From positions 1-17,506 of the forward strand of contig JAIVJP010000289.1 in NCBI GenBank assembly GCA_020199975.1: a DNA stretch of 17,506 nt, read 5' to 3'. Under the pieces are notes generated by a model. That model was given only the letters and a program-made list of their open reading frames with translations. It did not search any database and had not been told where the DNA came from. Position numbers and translations under genes: made by a program. Below are positions 13,925-17,506 of the stretch, piece after piece; position 1 is the first letter of the stretch; the number at the start of each line of letters is the position of its first letter. Source of the DNA: Acidobacteriota bacterium (GTDB taxonomy: Bacteria; Acidobacteriota; Blastocatellia; Pyrinomonadales; Pyrinomonadaceae).

Positions 13925-15130
13925 ATGTCACTGATCATCGCCGGCTTGATTCTTATTTTCATTGTACCGCCGCTGGTTCGTTCCACTCGTCTGGAGATGG
14001 CTGGACTTGATCTGCCCATTGAAGTGACGACCGGAGGGGCAATCTTCATTGCTATCGTCTCGATTGTCGGTCTGGCTGCCTGGAACACAGGAAACAACCT
14101 GTTGTTTCTCGTTTTCGCTCTTCTCTGTTCGACACTATTCGTGGGATGGGTCGCCGCCAGAACGTCACTGCGCGACCTAGTCGTCTCGGCACGCTTTCCC
14201 GATCACATTTTTGCGGGGGAACCCGCTCCAGTGATAGTGACCCTGCGAAACACCAAGCGCGTCGTGCCCTCATTCTCAGTTCTGGTAGAAGCGCGCGGAC
14301 CAACGAGTTCCAGAGGAGGTCGGAAGCGTAGACTGAAACTAAAGCAGCATCACAAACGTGCGCTAGCTTATTTTACTTACGTCCCTCATGGGGCCGCCGC
14401 AGAGCAGCGAGTGGAACAACTTTTCACCGCGCGTGGCTACGTCTTCATCAATGGCTTTGAACTCTCCACGCGCTTTCCGTTTGGATTCGTACGCAGACGG
14501 CGACGACTCAAAACGCGAAATGTCGACATCGTAGTCTATCCGAAACCAGAACCAATCGGAGACGAGTTACACCTGCTCCCGATGTATGCCGGGCGCATGG
14601 CCTCGATGCGCCGTGGTGCCGGTCACGATCTCTTCTCACTTCGCGATTACCAGGCGCAGGATGATCTGCGTCATATCGATTGGAAAGCCACGGCTCGTGC
14701 GCGGCGTCTCACGGTGCGCGAATTCACGTCAGAAGACGAACGCCGCATCACCATCATTCTCGATACCAGGCCGGTGCCCGAGTCAGAGTTGGGAAGTTTC
14801 CAGGAACGATTCGAGCGCGGTGTTATTCGTGCCGCCTCTCACTTGAAACATTTTATTGACGAGGGTGCCGAGGTGCGTTTGATTATCGGCACCGACGTCG
14901 GACCTTCCGGATCAGGTCTAGAACATTTGTACCAGTGCCTGCGCCGCCTGGCGCTCGTACGCCCTCAGGATGCTGTCGACTCCAATCTCGCCTCGTCCGC
15001 CGCGGAAATGGAAGCCGCCCAACGCTCCCGGTCCATTTCAGGCGACGACTACTCAATCCTGCTTACCACGGCCGCGCCAGGGTCAATCCCTGCAAAAGTC
15101 TGGCGCAGTTCCTATGTGATCTATCTCTGA
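13925..15130 (+). CDS. DUF58 domain membrane protein (MoxR partner)
   Basis: 401 residues. Two N-terminal hydrophobic segments (about 2-18 and 38-78, the latter probably a helical pair) are followed by a beta-rich region and the DUF58 hallmark SLRDYQAQDDLRHIDWKATAR (about 238-258) and LTVREFTSEDERRI, leading into a VWA-like domain (ITIILDTRPVPESE). DUF58 proteins pair with MoxR ATPases; the usual third member, a transglutaminase-like protein, is replaced here by a fused membrane/spermidine-synthase-like gene 13 nt downstream. A basic loop RRRRRLKTRN (about 190-199) precedes the conserved VYPKPEP. The ATG at 13925 has no strong ribosome site; the 67-nt gap from MoxR has no visible terminator, so one operon is likely. 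Confidence 0.93.
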   Translation: MSLIIAGLILIFIVPPLVRSTRLEMAGLDLPIEVTTGGAIFIAIVSIVGLAAWNTGNNLLFLVFALLCSTLFVGWVAARTSLRDLVVSARFPDHIFAGEPAPVIVTLRNTKRVVPSFSVLVEARGPTSSRGGRKRRLKLKQHHKRALAYFTYVPHGAAAEQRVEQLFTARGYVFINGFELSTRFPFGFVRRRRRLKTRNVDIVVYPKPEPIGDELHLLPMYAGRMASMRRGAGHDLFSLRDYQAQDDLRHIDWKATARARRLTVREFTSEDERRITIILDTRPVPESELGSFQERFERGVIRAASHLKHFIDEGAEVRLIIGTDVGPSGSGLEHLYQCLRRLALVRPQDAVDSNLASSAAEMEAAQRSRSISGDDYSILLTTAAPGSIPAKVWRSSYVIYL

Positions 15131-15143
15131 AAAAACGTACTCT

Positions 15144-17506
15144 ATGGCTACTGTTGCACAGGCCGTCAAGCCGGCTGCGATCCCCTTTTACTCGCTGAGA
15201 AGTCTGTCGTTGATCGGCGTCTGCTTCGTTCTTTCAGGGGCGACTGGCTTGATTTATGAGGTGCTATGGGCGCGCATGCTTGGTCTAGTCTTCGGCGCGA
15301 CTACGCTTGCTGTCAGCACGGTGCTCGCGGCCTTTATGGGAGGACTCGCGCTAGGTAGCGCGTTGGCTGGTCGATTCGCGGCGAGAATCAGGCGGCCTAT
15401 TCGCGCCTATGGACTAATCGAAATAGGGATTGCGCTGTATGCCATAGCAGTGCCATTCCTATTTAGTTGGGTCGATAACATCTATGCCTTGATCTGGCAA
15501 CAGCTCCAGCCGGGCCCGTTTGCTTTCAGCGTATGGCGGTTTGCCCTTTCATCTCTGATGCTACTAGTGCCCACGACCCTGATGGGCGCCACCTTGCCGG
15601 TTCTGTCGGCTGCTTTGGTACGTTCGCCAGGATTCAAATCCACATCGGTCACGCGTCTTTATACGCGCAATCTTGTCGGAGCTATCTGCGGGACTATTGC
15701 CACGGGATTTTTCCTGCTCCCTACTTTGGGAGTGCGCGCCACGATCTACACAGCGGCGGCCATTAACATAGTCATTGGCATCGTTACGATCTTTGCTGAT
15801 CGAGTAGTCGGCGCCACGGGAACAGAGAGCTATACGGCAGCGGAACCGGAAGAGGAGTCGTTGTCGGAACGAGAGCAAGATGGTGGCATCGCAAACGATC
15901 AGGACGTGGGAGGACCACGATTCTGGTTGTTCTGCGCCTTCGTTTCTGGGTTTGTGACCATCACTACCCAGGTGGCTTGGACGCGAGTGCTGACCATGAT
16001 CATTGGGTCCAGCACTTATGCGTTCACGATCGTGGTGTCGTTGTTCCTTGCAGGACTGTCGGCCGGGGCTTATTTGATTGGGCGGAAGCGTTATTCGGAA
16101 AACTTGCGGTCCACGATTCTCAAGGTTGAATTGTTCACGGCCGGGAGTCTCTATCTGAGTCTGGTGATCGTGAATGTCATCCCTGTGCTTCTGGTGAATA
16201 CCGGGTTGCGGCTTAACGTCGGTAGCTGGGGTGGCTTGCTGCTGTTGCAGATATTCGCAGCCGGGTTGCTGATTCTGCTGCCGGCGTTCTTGATGGGGAC
16301 CGTGATGCCGCTCGTACTCGTTTGGGCCAGCAAAGAGCATTCATCAACTTCGGTTCAACTTGTGGGCCGTAGTTACGCGGTCAACACCGTCGGCGCCATT
16401 GCCGGAGCTTTCTGCGCCGGGTTCGTATTGATTCCACAAACGAGCACCAAATACACGATTCTTGTCGCCGCCGCGCTTTGCCTCCTTATGGCTGGCCTCG
16501 CTTATCAACCTCCCGGCCGCAGCGCTGAGCAGAAGCAGTCGCGCGGCTCCGGCCTCGCAGTCGCGGCATTGCTCATAGTTCTGCTGTTTGTTTTCGCGCC
16601 CAGGATGAATTTAGAGAACCTCTCCATCGGAGCATACGACAGCCTTATTCGCGTGCTTGCCCACCGCGACGGCGTAACTTCAGATTCAAAACCGGGTCCG
16701 CAGAATCCAGAGTTATTAATGTATAAAGAAGGCCCGACTTCCACAGTTTCAGTGCGCAAAGACTGGGGCATCACGTCGCTGGCTATCAACGGACGCACGA
16801 ATGCATCAGATAGCGAAGATATGCCGACGCAGGTAATGCTCGGACAGATGCCCTTGTTGCTCGCGCCGAATATCAAGAACGGAATGATGGTTGGTTTTGC
16901 TTCCGGAGTGAGCGCCGGGGCAATGTTGCAATCGCCCCTCGGTGCGCTCGACTGCGTGGAGATCGAGCCGGCGGCCGTCGATGCCGCCCGTTATTTCGAA
17001 CACGTCAACCATCGGCCTCTAACTGATCCGCGGCTTCGTTTGATCATTGACGACGCCAGGACCTACTTACGCGTCACCAAAACGCGATACGACATGATTG
17101 TCAGCGAGCCAAGCCATCCCTGGGTGCCGGGAGTGGCGAACCTGTTTACTCAGGAGTTTTTCGAGCTGGGTCGCGGCGGCCTGGCTGATAGCGGCGTGTT
17201 TGTTCAGTGGATACAGATCTATCAGCTTTCCACCGAGAGCCTGCGATCCATTCTCGCCACCTACCAGAAGGTGTTTCCGCACGTGATGGTGTTCCGGATT
17301 GGCGGCGCGACTAAAGGCAAGGACTTGATTCTGGTGGGGAGCAAGGTGCCACTGAATCTGGATCGAATCGCTGAGCGAATGCGAGATCCGCAAACTGCTG
17401 CGGAGCTGGCCAGAGTGGGCTTGATGAATGACACCGACGTTAAATTGTGGTACGTCTGCGACGAAAAGCAACTTGCTCCCGCGTTGGCCGGGGCAGTCAT
17501 CAATAC
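15144..17506 (+). CDS. Fused multi-helix membrane / spermidine-synthase-like protein (partial, C-terminus off the window)
   Basis: Open from ATG 15144 to the window end, 787 complete codons with no stop. The first about 480 residues are multi-helix membrane sequence starting SLIGVCFVLSGATGLIYEVLWARM, the entry typical of fused MFS/spermidine synthase proteins; LMGATLPVLSAAL and later FLMGTVMPLVLVWAS are the repeated half-motifs. An acidic loop (EPEEESLSERE, about 235) divides the halves. From about residue 500 a spermidine-synthase-like Rossmann domain follows: MVGFASGVSAGAM, DCVEIEPAAVDAARYF (Glu608 where decarboxylated-SAM or SAM ribose would bind), IDDARTYL and MIVSEPSHPWVPGVANLFTQEFFE. 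The catalytic acid of true spermidine synthases is not evident: SEPSHPW replaces the usual DxxDP. Substrate unknown; polyamine synthesis should not be assumed. It starts 13 nt after the DUF58 stop and is likely co-transcribed with MoxR-DUF58. Confidence 0.88.
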   Translation, partial: MATVAQAVKPAAIPFYSLRSLSLIGVCFVLSGATGLIYEVLWARMLGLVFGATTLAVSTVLAAFMGGLALGSALAGRFAARIRRPIRAYGLIEIGIALYAIAVPFLFSWVDNIYALIWQQLQPGPFAFSVWRFALSSLMLLVPTTLMGATLPVLSAALVRSPGFKSTSVTRLYTRNLVGAICGTIATGFFLLPTLGVRATIYTAAAINIVIGIVTIFADRVVGATGTESYTAAEPEEESLSEREQDGGIANDQDVGGPRFWLFCAFVSGFVTITTQVAWTRVLTMIIGSSTYAFTIVVSLFLAGLSAGAYLIGRKRYSENLRSTILKVELFTAGSLYLSLVIVNVIPVLLVNTGLRLNVGSWGGLLLLQIFAAGLLILLPAFLMGTVMPLVLVWASKEHSSTSVQLVGRSYAVNTVGAIAGAFCAGFVLIPQTSTKYTILVAAALCLLMAGLAYQPPGRSAEQKQSRGSGLAVAALLIVLLFVFAPRMNLENLSIGAYDSLIRVLAHRDGVTSDSKPGPQNPELLMYKEGPTSTVSVRKDWGITSLAINGRTNASDSEDMPTQVMLGQMPLLLAPNIKNGMMVGFASGVSAGAMLQSPLGALDCVEIEPAAVDAARYFEHVNHRPLTDPRLRLIIDDARTYLRVTKTRYDMIVSEPSHPWVPGVANLFTQEFFELGRGGLADSGVFVQWIQIYQLSTESLRSILATYQKVFPHVMVFRIGGATKGKDLILVGSKVPLNLDRIAERMRDPQTAAELARVGLMNDTDVKLWYVCDEKQLAPALAGAVIN

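Noticed and set aside
15564..16340. 258-residue minus-strand ORF inside the membrane/spermidine-synthase-like gene
   Set aside because: Antisense shadow of a well-supported coding frame; composition (Gln/Arg/His-rich) is typical of such shadows.

Overview
The window looks like chromosomal DNA of a free-living, moderately GC-rich (mid-50s %) Gram-negative bacterium. My best guess is the Acidobacteriota, Blastocatellia/Pyrinomonadales side. This rests on gene style (tandem TMK-like kinases, CHAD + Ppx, MoxR + DUF58, fused membrane/spermidine-synthase protein) and on many small palindromic intergenic repeats with a CGCT-TTC-AGCG core. It is an impression from memory, not a search result. There are no rRNA, tRNA, CRISPR, phage or transposase genes.

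Layout. 1-500: remnant of a CPBP-type membrane protease, broken by a frameshift and truncated. 509-1345 (-): a membrane-anchored peroxiredoxin-like protein whose frame is interrupted by one in-frame TGA exactly where the first Cys of the WCxxC motif belongs. A stem-loop with a bulged AU follows at once, so I read it as a selenoprotein (YW-Sec-PSC). 1346-1818: gene-free, with a cluster of short palindromes. 1819-3324 (+): MATE efflux pump, with a possible translationally coupled 27-residue ORF. 3381-5939 (-): Ppx/GppA phosphatase and CHAD protein, a polyphosphate operon. 5996-6209: a MITE-like element with 54-nt inverted arms. 6309-7731 (-): two overlapping TMK-like kinases lacking the usual TMP-kinase EPGG signature; the second has Arg for the Walker A Lys. 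7786-8295 (+): SixA-type histidine phosphatase. 8340-8507: a second, AT-rich inverted-repeat element. 8545-9192 (+): ApaH/PrpE-like metallophosphatase.

9284-11757 (-): thioredoxin-2-like protein, BON-domain protein and HtrA/Deg protease, probably an envelope redox and protein-quality set. In both the BON and HtrA genes the signal peptide lies in a different frame from the mature domain, and one added base would restore each. This means either recent decay or homopolymer errors in the assembly. 12141-12626 (-): type IV pilin/GspG-like pseudopilin, divergent from 12871-17506 (+), which holds a MoxR ATPase, a DUF58 protein and a fused membrane/spermidine-synthase-like protein running off the window.

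The most notable content is the candidate selenoprotein with its SECIS-like hairpin, followed by the paired atypical TMK-like kinases next to polyphosphate genes and the two inverted-repeat elements.
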